From contig NZ_AZRW02000006.1 of NCBI RefSeq assembly GCF_000512695.2, forward strand, positions 124,001 through 188,000: DNA of 64,000 bases, given 5' to 3'. This DNA is from Pseudomonas sp. QTF5. GTDB taxonomy: Bacteria; Pseudomonadota; Gammaproteobacteria; Pseudomonadales; Pseudomonadaceae. The notes beneath the pieces are model-generated. The model was not told the DNA's origin. It was given only the letters and a program-made list of their open reading frames with translations, and did no database searches. Both the position numbers and the translations under genes were made by a program. This document shows positions 1 through 9,824 of the stretch, one piece after another; position 1 is the first letter of the stretch, and the number at the start of each line of letters is the position of its first letter.

Positions 1-222
1 GACGGCACTGTGTTCGACAGCTCTTATGATCGTGGTCAGCCTGCAGAATTCCCGGTAGGCGGCGTTATCGCTGGCTGGACCGAAGCCCTGCAACTGATGA
101 ACGCCGGCAGCAAATGGCGTCTGTACGTGCCGAGCGAACTGGCTTACGGCGCTCAAGGCGTTGGCAGCATTCCGCCGCACAGCGTACTGGTATTCGACGT
201 CGAACTGCTCGACGTTCTGTAA
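1..222 (+). CDS. fklB: FKBP-type peptidyl-prolyl isomerase, C-terminal part (FklB-like)
   Basis: Partial gene entering from the left edge; the reading frame is open from base 1 and stops at 222. The visible 73 residues are the C-terminal half of an FKBP fold: a VFDSSYDRG strand, the [14 protein letters not shown] segment, and the [26 protein letters not shown] tail in which the YG and IPP residues line the proline-binding pocket. It would catalyse cis-trans isomerisation of X-Pro bonds, in the periplasm if it is the FklB/FkpA type. Family certain, exact paralogue inferred from gene order (PA4572 position). Confidence 0.85.
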   Translation, partial: DGTVFDSSYDRGQPAEFPVGGVIAGWTEALQLMNAGSKWRLYVPSELAYGAQGVGSIPPHSVLVFDVELLDVL

Positions 223-250
223 GACCTGAGTGTCGGAACGGGCTCGGTCA

Positions 251-355
251 TGTGGGAGCGGCGGTGCGGCGATCCGACTTGCTCGCGAAGGCGGTGTGTC
301 ATTCAGCGATGATGTTGAATGTTATGGCCTCTTCGCGAGCAAGCCCGCTCCCACA
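251..355. repeat. REP doublet (two facing REP palindromes)
   Basis: TGTGGGAGCGG at the left and its complement CCGCTCCCACA at the right, with CTTGCTCGCGAA and TTCGCGAGCAAGC inside, flank an inner spacer containing GATGTTGAATGTTAT. This is the usual inverted REP pair of fluorescent pseudomonads lying 3' of a gene. The left copy is degenerate (an inserted GTGCGGCGATCC). Confidence 0.85.
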
Positions 356-380
356 GGGCTCGCTCCGAGATGTTGCATTT

Positions 381-638
381 TCATAGTTCGATCTTGTGAT
401 GCAGCTCATTCGTCGGGCGCAACGCCCGGGCATAGCAGAACAGAAACAGATTGCGCACCAACTCCTTGAGCACCACCGGCTCGCTGGAACTCAAGCCGTT
501 GACGTCCAGATCACCCTGATCCTGCAGCTCATTCAAGGCTTCTTCTTCAAGCACTGCACAGACTTCCCCGGTTTCCCGATGCAGGATTCTGAGGTAGGGG
601 TGTGGGCGGTCCAGCCAGGCATCGATCAAATAAGTCAT
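381..638 (-). CDS. Conserved small protein, PA4570-like, probably iron-repressed
   Basis: 85 residues, no signal peptide or membrane segment, acidic and leucine-rich in the middle (LEEEALNELQDQGDLDVNGL). The start at 638 is chosen because GGAG sits 9 nt upstream on the minus strand; a longer frame to 689 has no such site. It lies between fklB and ispB, where P. aeruginosa has PA4570, a small protein that I recall as strongly induced by iron starvation. A 7-1-7 Fur-box-like palindrome lies about 30 bp upstream of the start codon. No enzymatic function can be read from the sequence. Confidence 0.7.
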   Translation of the reverse strand: MTYLIDAWLDRPHPYLRILHRETGEVCAVLEEEALNELQDQGDLDVNGLSSSEPVVLKELVRNLFLFCYARALRPTNELHHKIEL

Positions 639-666
639 GGGTCTCATCTCCATTGATGGGTTTCGA

Positions 667-681
667 TGAGAATAATTCTTA
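667..681 (-). promoter_or_regulatory. Candidate Fur box
   Basis: Plus strand TGAGAATAATTCTTA. On the minus strand this is TAAGAATTATTCTCA, a 7-1-7 palindrome with one mismatch to TGAGAATnATTCTCA. It lies 29-43 bp before the start codon of the PA4570-like gene, a place where bound Fur would block the promoter. Surrounding sequence is AT-rich. Confidence 0.55.
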
Positions 682-807
682 TTCATCAAATAGCAAGGGC
701 CTATTGGCGCTTTGTGTTTTTTTCCGGGTGAGGGTTGCGTAAGGTCAAAACGACTGGCGTTTGGCTATTGCGCAGGAATGCTGGGTGATGGGGGGAAGGG
801 CGAAGCA

Positions 808-832
808 CCATCCCACGCCAGGCGCGGGATGG
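808..832. repeat. Compound palindrome downstream of yjdM
   Basis: CCATCCC ... GGGATGG with an inner CGCC/GGCG pair, 25 bases in total, located 12 bases beyond the yjdM stop codon. It could end yjdM transcription, but no T-run follows on the minus strand. The rest of 690-844 shows no gene. Confidence 0.35.
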
Positions 833-844
833 AATACAGCAGAT

Positions 845-1186
845 TCAGACTTTTCTGACGAACTCGGATTTGAGTTTCATCGGGCCGATGCCATCGATCT
901 TGCAGTCGATGTCGTGGTCGCCATCGCACAGGCGGATGTTCTTGACCTTGGTGCCGACCTTGACCACCAGCGACGTGCCTTTGACCTTGAGGTCCTTGAT
1001 CACGGTGATGGTATCGCCGTCCTGCAGGACATTGCCGACCGAATCCTTTTTCACGGTGTCATCGGAAGCCACTTCGGCTTCGCCACTGGCGGACCACTCG
1101 TGGGCGCACTCCGGGCAGATCAGCTGTGCGCCGTCTTCATAGGTGTATTCGGAATTGCATTTCGGGCAGGGTGGCAACGTGCTCAC
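845..1186 (-). CDS. yjdM: Zinc-ribbon protein YjdM (PhnA family)
   Basis: 113 residues, the usual family length. An N-terminal zinc ribbon (CPKC at residues 8-11 and CPEC at 24-27) is followed by the C-terminal PhnA domain ([24 protein letters not shown], then [20 protein letters not shown]). The family was once named PhnA for phosphonate utilisation by association, but it is not the phosphonoacetate hydrolase; the function is unclear. Probably monocistronic, facing away from the PA4570-like gene's promoter region. Confidence 0.85.
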   Translation of the reverse strand: MSTLPPCPKCNSEYTYEDGAQLICPECAHEWSASGEAEVASDDTVKKDSVGNVLQDGDTITVIKDLKVKGTSLVVKVGTKVKNIRLCDGDHDIDCKIDGIGPMKLKSEFVRKV

Positions 1187-1264
1187 TAAAGCTCCTTGGA
1201 TTCAGGATCGCTAAAAAGCGCACATTGTATAGGGTTTATACGGGGGAGGGGGCGACACATGATT

Positions 1265-1511
1265 TGTAGGAGCAGAGCTTGCTCGCGAATGCGATCTACC
1301 AGTCGACACCCATGTGACTGACACACCGCGTTCGCGGGCAAGCCTTAATGCCAGTCAGTTAAGCGCAATTCAATGTGGGAGCGGGCTTGCTCGCGAAAGC
1401 GGTGTATCAGGCGACATCAATGTTGACTATGCCGCCGTCTTCGCGAGCAAGCCCGCTCCCACAGGGTTCGAACCTTAATTGACTGGCATTAGGGCAAGCC
1501 TCGCTCCTACA
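1265..1511. repeat. Nested REP cluster
   Basis: Fills most of the 334-base gap between yjdM and ispB. A degenerate pair (TGTAGGAGCAGAGCTTGCTCGCGA at 1265 and TTCGCGGGCAAGCC ending 1344) is followed by TTAATGCCAGTCAGTTAA, then a complete REP doublet 1374-1463, then TTAATTGACTGGCATTA, the near-exact complement of the first spacer, and GGGCAAGCCTCGCTCCTACA ending 1511. The order outer arm, inner doublet, outer arm suggests insertion of one REP doublet inside another repeat. No gene is visible here. Confidence 0.8.
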
Positions 1512-1520
1512 GGGCGCGTA

Positions 1521-2489
1521 TTAGTGCGTGCGGGCTACCGCAAACTCACTCAACTCTACCAATGCATCGCGGTATTCGCTGGCGGGCAGGGCGTCGAGGC
1601 ACTTGATCGCACGGGCCACGTAATCGCGGGCCAGTTGCGCGGTGTAATCCAGCGAGCCGGAAGCTTCAACGGCTTCGCGAATGCTTTCCAGGTCTTCAAT
1701 GCCGCCTTTCTGGATCGCCTGGCGAACCAGTGCAGCCTGCTCCGGAGTTCCTTCGCGCATGGTATAGATCAGCGGCAGGGTCGGCTTGCCTTCGGCCAGA
1801 TCGTCACCGACGTTCTTGCCCAGGGTCTCGGCATCACCACGGTAATCCAGCAGGTCGTCGACCAGTTGGAACGCCACGCCCAGATGATCGCCGAAGGTGC
1901 GCAGCGCTTCGCTCTGTTCCGGCGAGGCACCGGCCAGGGCCGCGGCACTGTGGGTCGAGGCTTCGAAGAGCATCGCGGTTTTGCCGCGGATGACTTCCAT
2001 GTAGGTTTCTTCAGTGGTGCTGGCGTCACGGACTTTCGACAGTTGCAACACTTCGCCTTCAGCGATGATGCGCGTGGCTTGCGAAAGGATCTTCATCACC
2101 GGCATGGAGCCCAGTTCGACCATCATTTCGAAGGAGCGCGAATACAGGAAGTCGCCCACCAGCACGCTCGGTGCGTTGCCCCACATGGCGTTGGCGGTCG
2201 AACGGCCACGGCGCATGCCGGACATGTCGACGACGTCGTCGTGCAGCAGGGTGGCGGTGTGCAGGAACTCGATGGTCGCGGCCAGCAGGCGCAGGTCATC
2301 GCCTTCGCGGCCGAGCGCCTTGCCGCACAGCAGCACGAGCAACGGACGCAGGCGTTTACCGCCGGCCGAGGTAATGTAATCGCCGATTTTCGATACCAGC
2401 GGCACTCGGGAAGTCAGCTGTTTCTTGATGATGCCGTCGACGGCGCTAAAATCGTCCGCCACCGCGCGGTAGAAAGCTTGGGGTTGCAT
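1521..2489 (-). CDS. ispB: Octaprenyl diphosphate synthase (polyprenyl synthetase)
   Basis: 322 residues. Elongates farnesyl diphosphate with isopentenyl diphosphate in the cytoplasm to make the side chain of ubiquinone. The two Asp-rich motifs that bind Mg-diphosphate are present: [12 protein letters not shown] near residue 85 (DDxxD) and DDLLDYRGD near residue 212. The [14 protein letters not shown] substrate-binding segment near residue 44 is also intact. Divergent from rplU across 239 bases, the conserved arrangement in proteobacteria. Confidence 0.95.
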   Translation of the reverse strand: MQPQAFYRAVADDFSAVDGIIKKQLTSRVPLVSKIGDYITSAGGKRLRPLLVLLCGKALGREGDDLRLLAATIEFLHTATLLHDDVVDMSGMRRGRSTANAMWGNAPSVLVGDFLYSRSFEMMVELGSMPVMKILSQATRIIAEGEVLQLSKVRDASTTEETYMEVIRGKTAMLFEASTHSAAALAGASPEQSEALRTFGDHLGVAFQLVDDLLDYRGDAETLGKNVGDDLAEGKPTLPLIYTMREGTPEQAALVRQAIQKGGIEDLESIREAVEASGSLDYTAQLARDYVARAIKCLDALPASEYRDALVELSEFAVARTH

Positions 2490-2568
2490 CAGCGACAGTT
2501 GCTCCAGAAGGGTTGCGCGGCATGCTAGGACCCACGTCCGGGCCTGTCAAGGCACGATGGACGGCCTC

Positions 2569-2597
2569 TTGCATCGCCCTGGCAGCTTGCGTACAAT
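2569..2597 (+). promoter_or_regulatory. Sigma-70 promoter for rplU-rpmA
   Basis: TTGCAT (2569-2574), a 17-bp spacer and TACAAT (2592-2597), followed by a GC-rich discriminator CGCGCACC, the type expected for ribosomal protein promoters under stringent control. The leader to the rplU start is about 125 nt. Confidence 0.6.
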
Positions 2598-2728
2598 CGC
2601 GCACCCTGAACTTCCTGGGCAGCACCTGCCTTACGCAATTGCAACAGGCCTTCCAGCCTTATGCAGCCATGCCAGCCAATACCTCTTCTTATAAAGAGCT
2701 GGGTGAGCAGGATTATCGGAGAAATACC

Positions 2729-3043
2729 ATGTCTTATGCAGTAATCGTTACTGGTGGCAAGCAGTACAAAGTTGCTCCAGGTGAATACCTGAAGATCGAA
2801 AAACTGGAAATCGCTACCGGCGAATCCGTTACTTTTGATCGCGTTCTGTTGGTTGCCAATGGCGACGACGTGAATATCGGCGCTCCAGTTGTTGCTGGCG
2901 CTACCGTTGTGGCTGAAGTGATCTCCCAAGGTCGTCACGATAAAGTCCGCATCATCAAGTTCCGTCGCCGTAAGCACCACATGAAGCGTATGGGCCACCG
3001 CCAGTGGTACACCGAGATCAAAATCACCGGTATTCAGGCTTAA
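2729..3043 (+). CDS. rplU: 50S ribosomal protein L21
   Basis: 104 residues beginning [15 protein letters not shown], the L21 family signature, and ending with [16 protein letters not shown], the 23S rRNA contact region. The start at 2729 is preceded by CGGAGAAATACC; the open frame extends further upstream to 2513, but that part is non-conserved leader. First gene of the rplU-rpmA unit with obg behind a terminator. Confidence 0.97.
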   Translation: MSYAVIVTGGKQYKVAPGEYLKIEKLEIATGESVTFDRVLLVANGDDVNIGAPVVAGATVVAEVISQGRHDKVRIIKFRRRKHHMKRMGHRQWYTEIKITGIQA

Positions 3044-3078
3044 TTTCAGCCTAATTCCTCACTAGGAGAATTGAACTC

Positions 3079-3354
3079 ATGGCACACAAAAAAGCTGGTG
3101 GTAGTACCCGTAACGGTCGCGACTCAGAAGCCAAACGCCTTGGCGTGAAGATGTATGGCGGCCAGGTTATCATTCCGGGCAACATCATCGTGCGTCAGCG
3201 CGGCACCCAATTCCACGCTGGCTACGGCGTTGGCATGGGCAAGGATCACACTCTGTTCGCTAAAATCGACGGCGTGATCAAGTTCGAAGTAAAAGGCGCC
3301 TTCGGTCGTCGTTACGTAAGCATTGTCCCGAAGACTGACGTCGTCGCGGCATAA
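3079..3354 (+). CDS. rpmA: 50S ribosomal protein L27
   Basis: 91 residues starting [20 protein letters not shown], whose flexible N-terminus reaches the peptidyl-transferase centre in the assembled ribosome. TAGGAGAATTGAACTC provides the ribosome binding site. Slightly longer at the C-terminus ([11 protein letters not shown]) than the E. coli protein. Lies 35 bases after rplU, cotranscribed. Confidence 0.97.
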   Translation: MAHKKAGGSTRNGRDSEAKRLGVKMYGGQVIIPGNIIVRQRGTQFHAGYGVGMGKDHTLFAKIDGVIKFEVKGAFGRRYVSIVPKTDVVAA

Positions 3355-3369
3355 TTACGTAGTTGCTGG

Positions 3370-3400
3370 AAAAGCCCTGTCTTGCGACGGGGCTTTTTCG
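3370..3400 (+). terminator. Rho-independent terminator after rpmA
   Basis: AAAAGCCCTG, loop TCTTGCGA, then CGGGGCTTTTTC: a GC stem followed by T residues, 16 bases after the rpmA stop codon. It separates the ribosomal genes from obg. Confidence 0.8.
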
Positions 3401-3508
3401 TTTGTGGGGTGAGTCTCTTGCAAAGCTGTTTGTAATGAGCTCCAGCGCTGTATTGGCGGTCGTTGATTGAGGTCGCTGCGCTCATTTTTGCAAGAGTCTT
3501 ATGTCTAG

Positions 3509-4771
<1,263 letters not shown>

Positions 4772-4788
4772 TTCGTTGCGATAAACTT

Positions 4789-4815
4789 AAGCGCCGCTCA
4801 CCAGAGCGGCGTTTT
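4789..4815 (+). terminator. Rho-independent terminator after obg
   Basis: AAGCGCCGCTC, loop ACCA, GAGCGGCGTTTTA, a strong GC stem with a short T run 17 bases after the obg stop. Confidence 0.75.
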
Positions 4816-4894
4816 AGTATCTGGAAATCGGTAGTCACGAATAACGTTACGGGCAGCGCTGGGTCGCGCTGTCCTCAAGCTAAGGTTGAAGATG

Positions 4895-6013
4895 ATGCGG
4901 AGCAAGGTGACAGGTGCGCAGCGTTGGGTCGTGAAGATCGGCAGCGCTTTGCTGACGGCGGACGGCAAGGGCCTGGATCGCGCGGCAATGGGTGTCTGGG
5001 TCGAGCAGATGGTTGCTCTGCATGAGGCTGGCGTTGAGCTGGTGCTGGTGTCTTCAGGGGCGGTGGCGGCGGGGATGAGTCGCCTGGGATGGACCGCACG
5101 ACCCAGTGCGATGCACGAGTTGCAGGCGGCTGCTGCCATCGGTCAGATGGGCCTGGTGCAGGCTTGGGAGTCGAGCTTCGCCGAGCATGGTCGGCATACT
5201 GCACAAATTCTCCTGACTCACGACGATTTGTCCGACCGCAAGCGCTACCTGAATGCTCGCAGTACGCTGCGTGCGTTGGTCGAGCTCAAGGTGATCCCGG
5301 TGATCAATGAGAATGACACCGTGGTCACTGACGAAATCCGTTTCGGTGACAACGATACGTTGGCGGCGCTGGTGGCGAACCTGGTCGAAGCTGATTTGCT
5401 GGTGATCCTCACCGATCGCGACGGTATGTTCGATGCTGATCCGCGCAACAATCCCGACGCCAAGCTGATTTACGAGGCGCGTGCCGATGATCCGGCGCTG
5501 GATGCGGTGGCTGGCGGCACGGGCGGTGCGCTGGGTCGTGGCGGCATGCAGACCAAGTTGCGCGCTGCGCGTCTGGCGGCGCGTTCCGGTGCGCACACCA
5601 TCATTGTCGGTGGGCGCATTGAGCGGGTGCTGGATCGTCTCAAGGCTGGCGAGCGCATCGGCACTTTGTTGTCGCCTGAGCGTGGCATGCTGGCGGCGCG
5701 CAAGCAGTGGCTGGCCGGGCATCTGCAAACCCGCGGCACGCTGGTGCTGGATGCAGGGGCGGTGACGGCGTTGTCCCAAGGCAACAAAAGTTTGTTGCCG
5801 GTGGGTGTCAAACTGGTTCAGGGCAGTTTCCGTCGTGGCGAAATGGTGGTCTGCGTGGCGCCGGACGGTCGTGAAATCGCCCGTGGCCTGGCTAACTACA
5901 GTGCTCTGGAAGCGCAAAAAATCATCGGTCAGTCGTCTGAAGCGATTGTCGGTCTGTTGGGGTACATGGCGGAGCCGGAGCTGGTTCACCGCGATAACCT
6001 GATTCTGGTCTGA
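4895..6013 (+). CDS. proB: Glutamate 5-kinase
   Basis: 372 residues. First step of proline synthesis: ATP-dependent phosphorylation of glutamate to glutamyl-5-phosphate. N-terminal amino-acid kinase domain with [36 protein letters not shown] and the [10 protein letters not shown] loop; C-terminal PUA domain from about residue 280 ([24 protein letters not shown]). The start at 4895 (MRSKVTGAQ) matches the family; ATG 4892 and TTG 4886 are alternatives after TAAGG. Confidence 0.95.
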   Translation: MRSKVTGAQRWVVKIGSALLTADGKGLDRAAMGVWVEQMVALHEAGVELVLVSSGAVAAGMSRLGWTARPSAMHELQAAAAIGQMGLVQAWESSFAEHGRHTAQILLTHDDLSDRKRYLNARSTLRALVELKVIPVINENDTVVTDEIRFGDNDTLAALVANLVEADLLVILTDRDGMFDADPRNNPDAKLIYEARADDPALDAVAGGTGGALGRGGMQTKLRAARLAARSGAHTIIVGGRIERVLDRLKAGERIGTLLSPERGMLAARKQWLAGHLQTRGTLVLDAGAVTALSQGNKSLLPVGVKLVQGSFRRGEMVVCVAPDGREIARGLANYSALEAQKIIGQSSEAIVGLLGYMAEPELVHRDNLILV

Positions 6014-6025
6014 AGGAATACGTGA

Positions 6026-6490
6026 ATGCGTGTGGCAAAAGGATTATTGGGCTTGTTGTTGGCGATGCCGCTGCTGGCCTCGGCCGATGAAATTGGCCAG
6101 GTGTCGACGGTGTTCAAGTTCGTTGGCCCGAACGACCGTATCGTTGTCGAGGCGTTTGATGATCCCAAGGTCGAGGGCGTGACTTGCTACCTGTCGCGCG
6201 CCAAGACCGGCGGCGTGAAGGGCGGTTTGGGCCTGGCTGAAGATCGCGCTGAGGCCTCCATTGCGTGCCGCCAGGTCGGGCCGATCAACTTCAAGGGTGA
6301 GCTCAAGGATGGCGAGGAAGTGTTCAAGGAGCGCACGTCCTTGGTGTTCAAGACCATGCAGGTGGTGCGATTCCTGGATGAGAAGCGCAATACCCTGGTG
6401 TATCTGGTCTATAGCGATCGTTTGATCGAGGGCAGCCCGCAGAATGCGGTGACGGCGATTCCGATCCTGCCGTGGACGCACGCTCAATAA
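6026..6490 (+). CDS. creA: CreA family periplasmic protein
   Basis: 154 residues with a clear N-terminal signal peptide ([20 protein letters not shown], cleavage before DEIG). The remainder matches the CreA family core ([35 protein letters not shown], and [10 protein letters not shown] near the end); the family has no established biochemical role. AAGGAATACGTG precedes the start, and it lies 12 bases after proB, so the two are probably cotranscribed. Same position as PA4564. Confidence 0.88.
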   Translation: MRVAKGLLGLLLAMPLLASADEIGQVSTVFKFVGPNDRIVVEAFDDPKVEGVTCYLSRAKTGGVKGGLGLAEDRAEASIACRQVGPINFKGELKDGEEVFKERTSLVFKTMQVVRFLDEKRNTLVYLVYSDRLIEGSPQNAVTAIPILPWTHAQ

Positions 6491-6507
6491 GCTAGCGAAG
6501 ATCCAAA

Positions 6508-6597
6508 TGTGGGAGCGGGCTTGCTCGCGAAGACTGACTGACATGCAGCATCTATGCTGGCTGTTATGCCGCCTTCGCGAGCAAGCCCGCTCCCACA
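6508..6597. repeat. REP doublet
   Basis: TGTGGGAGCGGGCTTGCTCGCGAA and its exact complement face each other across a ~42-base spacer, between the convergent creA and rpsT genes. Confidence 0.9.
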
Positions 6598-6632
6598 TTT
6601 TTTTGCGTGGCGTTTGCCAAATCACAGGCAAT

Positions 6633-6660
6633 AAAAAACCGACCCTGAGGTCGGTTTTTT
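6633..6660 (-). terminator. Terminator of rpsT
   Basis: AAAAAACCGACC, loop CTGA, GGTCGGTTTTTT. Symmetric with A and T runs on both sides, so it can work in both directions; it lies 14 bases after the rpsT stop. Confidence 0.85.
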
Positions 6661-6674
6661 AATGAGCGTGTCGC

Positions 6675-6953
6675 TTAGGCAGCAGCGGCAACGTTCAGGG
6701 CCTTTACGTGGCCATTCAGGCGGCTCTTATGACGAGCAGCCTTGTTCTTGTGGATGATGCCTTTATCGGCCATGCGGTCGATAACTGGCACAGCCAGAAC
6801 GTAAGCAGCTTGAGCTTTAGCAGCGTCTTTTGCGTCGATGGCCTTAACTACATTCTTGATGTAGGTACGAACCATGGAACGCAGGCTGGCGTTGTGGCTG
6901 CGACGCTTCTCAGCCTGTTTTGCACGTTTTTTGGCGGAAGGTGTGTTGGCCAC
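6675..6953 (-). CDS. rpsT: 30S ribosomal protein S20
   Basis: 92 residues starting [18 protein letters not shown], the basic helical N-terminus that binds 16S rRNA helices, and carrying the [24 protein letters not shown] segment at 70-85 (here [20 protein letters not shown]). Monocistronic between a sigma-70 promoter and a symmetric terminator, divergent from murJ. Confidence 0.97.
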   Translation of the reverse strand: MANTPSAKKRAKQAEKRRSHNASLRSMVRTYIKNVVKAIDAKDAAKAQAAYVLAVPVIDRMADKGIIHKNKAARHKSRLNGHVKALNVAAAA

Positions 6954-7006
6954 CGTCGAGCTCCTCGAAAGACTTTTTAGGAAATAGCAAACAAAATAGG
7001 CCGCGA

Positions 7007-7035
7007 ATCATGCCGATGAGTTGATGTCTTGTCAA
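7007..7035 (-). promoter_or_regulatory. Sigma-70 promoter for rpsT
   Basis: On the minus strand TTGACA (7035-7030), a 17-bp spacer and CATGAT (7012-7007), then a GC-rich discriminator TCGCGGCC. The 5' leader is about 45-50 nt. Confidence 0.55.
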
Positions 7036-7205
7036 GGGCGGTTGAGACGATCCGCTAAGTGGCAGGTATAGAACGCCGGGATATTTCTTTCCGGCGTGCG
7101 ACCTGTAAACTCGCGAGCTTTGGCTCTGTGCTGTTGCGGCGCGGAGTATCGCATAAGTGGGCGCGTTGTTCGCCTGCTGTTTATCGACAGGCAAAAACTC
7201 TTTCA

Positions 7206-8744
7206 ATGAATCTGCTCAAATCGTTGGCCGCTGTCAGCTCTATCACGATGCTTTCCCGGGTATTGGGGTTTGTTCGCGACACTCTTGTCGCCCGTGCATT
7301 TGGTGCGGGAATGGCGACCGACGCCTTCTTTATCGCCTTCAAGCTGCCCAATCTGCTGCGGCGGATCTTCGCCGAAGGGGCTTTTTCCCAGGCCTTCGTG
7401 CCAATTCTTGCCGAATACAAAAGCCAGAAGGGCGAGGAGGCGGCGCGAACTTTTATCGCCTACGTCTCGGGCTTGCTGACACTGGTGCTGGCGCTGGTCA
7501 CCGCGTTGGGCATGCTCGCCGCGCCTTGGGTCATCTGGGCCACGGCACCGGGTTTCGTCACTACCCCGGAAAAATTCCAGCTGACCACCGATCTGCTACG
7601 AGTCACTTTTCCTTATATATTGCTGATCTCCCTGTCTTCATTGGCCGGAGCGATCCTCAACACCTGGAACCGCTTCTCGGTGCCGGCCTTCGTGCCGACC
7701 CTGCTCAATGTCAGCATGATCATCTTTGCGGTGTTCCTGACGCCGTATTTCGATCCGCCGGTAATGGCGCTGGGCTGGGCCGTTCTGGTGGGCGGTCTGG
7801 CGCAGTTGCTGTTTCAGCTGCCGCACCTGAAAAAGATCGGCATGCTGGTGCTGCCACGCCTGAATCTGCGCGATAGCGGTGTCTGGCGGGTCATGAAACA
7901 AATGCTGCCAGCGATCATCGGCGTTTCGGTAAGCCAGATTTCCCTGATCATCAACACCATATTTGCCTCGTTCCTGGTGGCTGGTTCCGTGTCCTGGATG
8001 TATTACGCCGATCGCCTGATGGAGTTGCCATCCGGCGTGCTGGGTGTGGCTCTGGGTACGATTCTGCTGCCGACGCTGGCCAGGACCTATGCCAGCCAGG
8101 ATCGCCACGAATACTCGCGGATCCTCGATTGGGGGCTGCGTCTGTGCTTCATGCTGGTATTGCCGTGCGCCCTGGCGCTGGGGATTCTGGCTGAGCCGTT
8201 GACGGTTTCGCTGTTCCAGTACGGCCAGTTCAGCGCTTTCGATGCGGCCATGACTCAGCGCGCATTGGTTGCTTATTCCGTCGGTTTGCTGGGGATTATC
8301 GTGATCAAAGTGCTGGCGCCGGGCTTTTATGCGCAACAAAACATCCGCACGCCGGTAAAAATCGCGATTTTCACCCTGATCGTCACCCAGCTATTCAACC
8401 TGGTGCTGATCGGTCCGCTGGCTCATGCCGGTCTGGCCCTGGCCATCAGTGCTGGCGCTTGCCTCAACGCCGGGCTGTTGTTCTATCAACTGCGCAAGCA
8501 GCAGATGTATCAGCCACAACCGGGCTGGGCAAAGTTCGGGCTCAAGCTGCTGGTGGCGGTGGCGGTGATGTCCGCAGTATTGCTGGGTGCAATGCACTTT
8601 ATGCCGGCCTGGGGGCAGGGGCATATGCTGGAGCGTTTGCTGCGTCTGGGCGCATTGGTGATCGCCGGCGTGGTGGTCTATTTCGGCATGTTGCTGTTGA
8701 TGGGCTTCCGTTTGCGCGACTTCAATCGCAAGGCCTTGAACTGA
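7206..8744 (+). CDS. murJ: Lipid II flippase MurJ (MviN)
   Basis: 512 residues with about 14 predicted hydrophobic segments. Flips lipid II across the inner membrane for peptidoglycan synthesis. The start [29 protein letters not shown] has the conserved Arg-rich first helix (SRVLGFVRD), and [20 protein letters not shown] at about residue 45 is a MurJ signature. The frame is open upstream to 7059, but that part is not conserved. Followed by ribF at the PA4562/PA4561 order. Confidence 0.95.
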   Translation: MNLLKSLAAVSSITMLSRVLGFVRDTLVARAFGAGMATDAFFIAFKLPNLLRRIFAEGAFSQAFVPILAEYKSQKGEEAARTFIAYVSGLLTLVLALVTALGMLAAPWVIWATAPGFVTTPEKFQLTTDLLRVTFPYILLISLSSLAGAILNTWNRFSVPAFVPTLLNVSMIIFAVFLTPYFDPPVMALGWAVLVGGLAQLLFQLPHLKKIGMLVLPRLNLRDSGVWRVMKQMLPAIIGVSVSQISLIINTIFASFLVAGSVSWMYYADRLMELPSGVLGVALGTILLPTLARTYASQDRHEYSRILDWGLRLCFMLVLPCALALGILAEPLTVSLFQYGQFSAFDAAMTQRALVAYSVGLLGIIVIKVLAPGFYAQQNIRTPVKIAIFTLIVTQLFNLVLIGPLAHAGLALAISAGACLNAGLLFYQLRKQQMYQPQPGWAKFGLKLLVAVAVMSAVLLGAMHFMPAWGQGHMLERLLRLGALVIAGVVVYFGMLLLMGFRLRDFNRKALN

Positions 8745-8873
8745 GGCTTTTGTCTCGATAAACACGGGCGGGCCGGCGGTTTTGTCGGCTCGATCACTTT
8801 GGGTTACGGTGTTGCCTGTCGTCGGCCGCCGGGTGTGGTTATAATCGACCACTTTATGAGCAAGAAGCGCGTT

Positions 8874-9824
8874 ATGCAGCTGGTTCGAGGCCTCCACAAC
8901 CTGCGCCCCCAGCATCGGGGCTGTGTCGCCACTATTGGCAACTTTGACGGTGTTCACCGTGGTCACCAGGCTATCCTGGCCCGGCTGCGTGAGCGTGCGC
9001 TCGAGTTGGGTGTACCCAGCTGCGTGGTGATTTTTGAGCCGCAGCCGCGAGAGTTCTTCGCCCCGGACACCGCCCCGGCCCGTCTGGCCCGCCTGCGGGA
9101 CAAACTGCAGTTGCTGGCCGAACAAGGTGTCGACCGGGTGCTGTGCCTGGCGTTCAATCAGCGCCTGAGCAAACTCAGCGCCAGCGAATTCGTCGATACT
9201 ATTCTGGTGGACGGCCTCGGCGTGCAGCATCTGGAAGTGGGCGACGATTTCCGTTTCGGTTGTGACCGGCTAGGGGATTTCGATTTCCTGCAACAGGCCG
9301 GCGTCCTTCAGGGATTTACCGTCGAAGCGGCGCAGACCGTCGAGCTGGACGGCATTCGTGTCAGCAGCACTCAGGTGCGTAATGCCCTGGCCGCTGCCGA
9401 TTTTGCCTTGGCCGAGCGGCTGCTCGGTCATCCGTTCCGGATTGCGGGGCGGGTGCTGCATGGCCAGAAGCTGGCGCGCCAATTGGGTACGCCCACGGCC
9501 AACGTGCAGCTCAAGCGTCGTCGTGTGCCGCTGAGCGGGGTTTACCTGGTCAACGTCGACATCGACGGCAAGACCTGGCCCGGCGTCGCCAATATCGGCG
9601 TGCGGCCAACGGTCGAAGGGGATGGCAAAGCCCACCTCGAAGTACACCTTTTAGATTTTGCCGGCGATCTGTATGACCGGCGTTTGACGGTGGTTTTCCA
9701 CCACAAGCTGCGTGAAGAGCAGCGTTTCGCCTCTCTGGAGGCGCTTAAGACGGCGATCAATGCGGATGTCGCCGCCGCCCGTGCCCTGTCGCACCTAGCG
9801 CCAATCGCTAATGAAGAGCCTTAA
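8874..9824 (+). CDS. ribF: Bifunctional riboflavin kinase / FAD synthetase
   Basis: 316 residues. N-terminal FAD synthetase (nucleotidyl transferase) domain with GNFDGVHRGHQAIL (HxGH motif) near residue 20, and RVSSTQVRNAL; C-terminal flavokinase domain with LARQLGTPTANV near 205 and YLVNVDIDGKTWPGVANIGVRPT. Makes FMN and FAD from riboflavin. Start at ATG 8874 by family comparison; a TATAAT at 8840-8845 may be its -10 box. Ends one base before ileS, so the two are translationally close. Confidence 0.95.
   Translation: MQLVRGLHNLRPQHRGCVATIGNFDGVHRGHQAILARLRERALELGVPSCVVIFEPQPREFFAPDTAPARLARLRDKLQLLAEQGVDRVLCLAFNQRLSKLSASEFVDTILVDGLGVQHLEVGDDFRFGCDRLGDFDFLQQAGVLQGFTVEAAQTVELDGIRVSSTQVRNALAAADFALAERLLGHPFRIAGRVLHGQKLARQLGTPTANVQLKRRRVPLSGVYLVNVDIDGKTWPGVANIGVRPTVEGDGKAHLEVHLLDFAGDLYDRRLTVVFHHKLREEQRFASLEALKTAINADVAAARALSHLAPIANEEP

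Noticed and set aside
1479..2528. 349-codon ORF on the plus strand
   Set aside because: Antisense shadow of ispB in a GC-rich genome; ispB has all family motifs.
8812..8845. TTGCCT and TATAAT as a sigma-70 promoter for ribF
   Set aside because: The spacer would be 22 bp, too long; only the TATAAT is worth mentioning.
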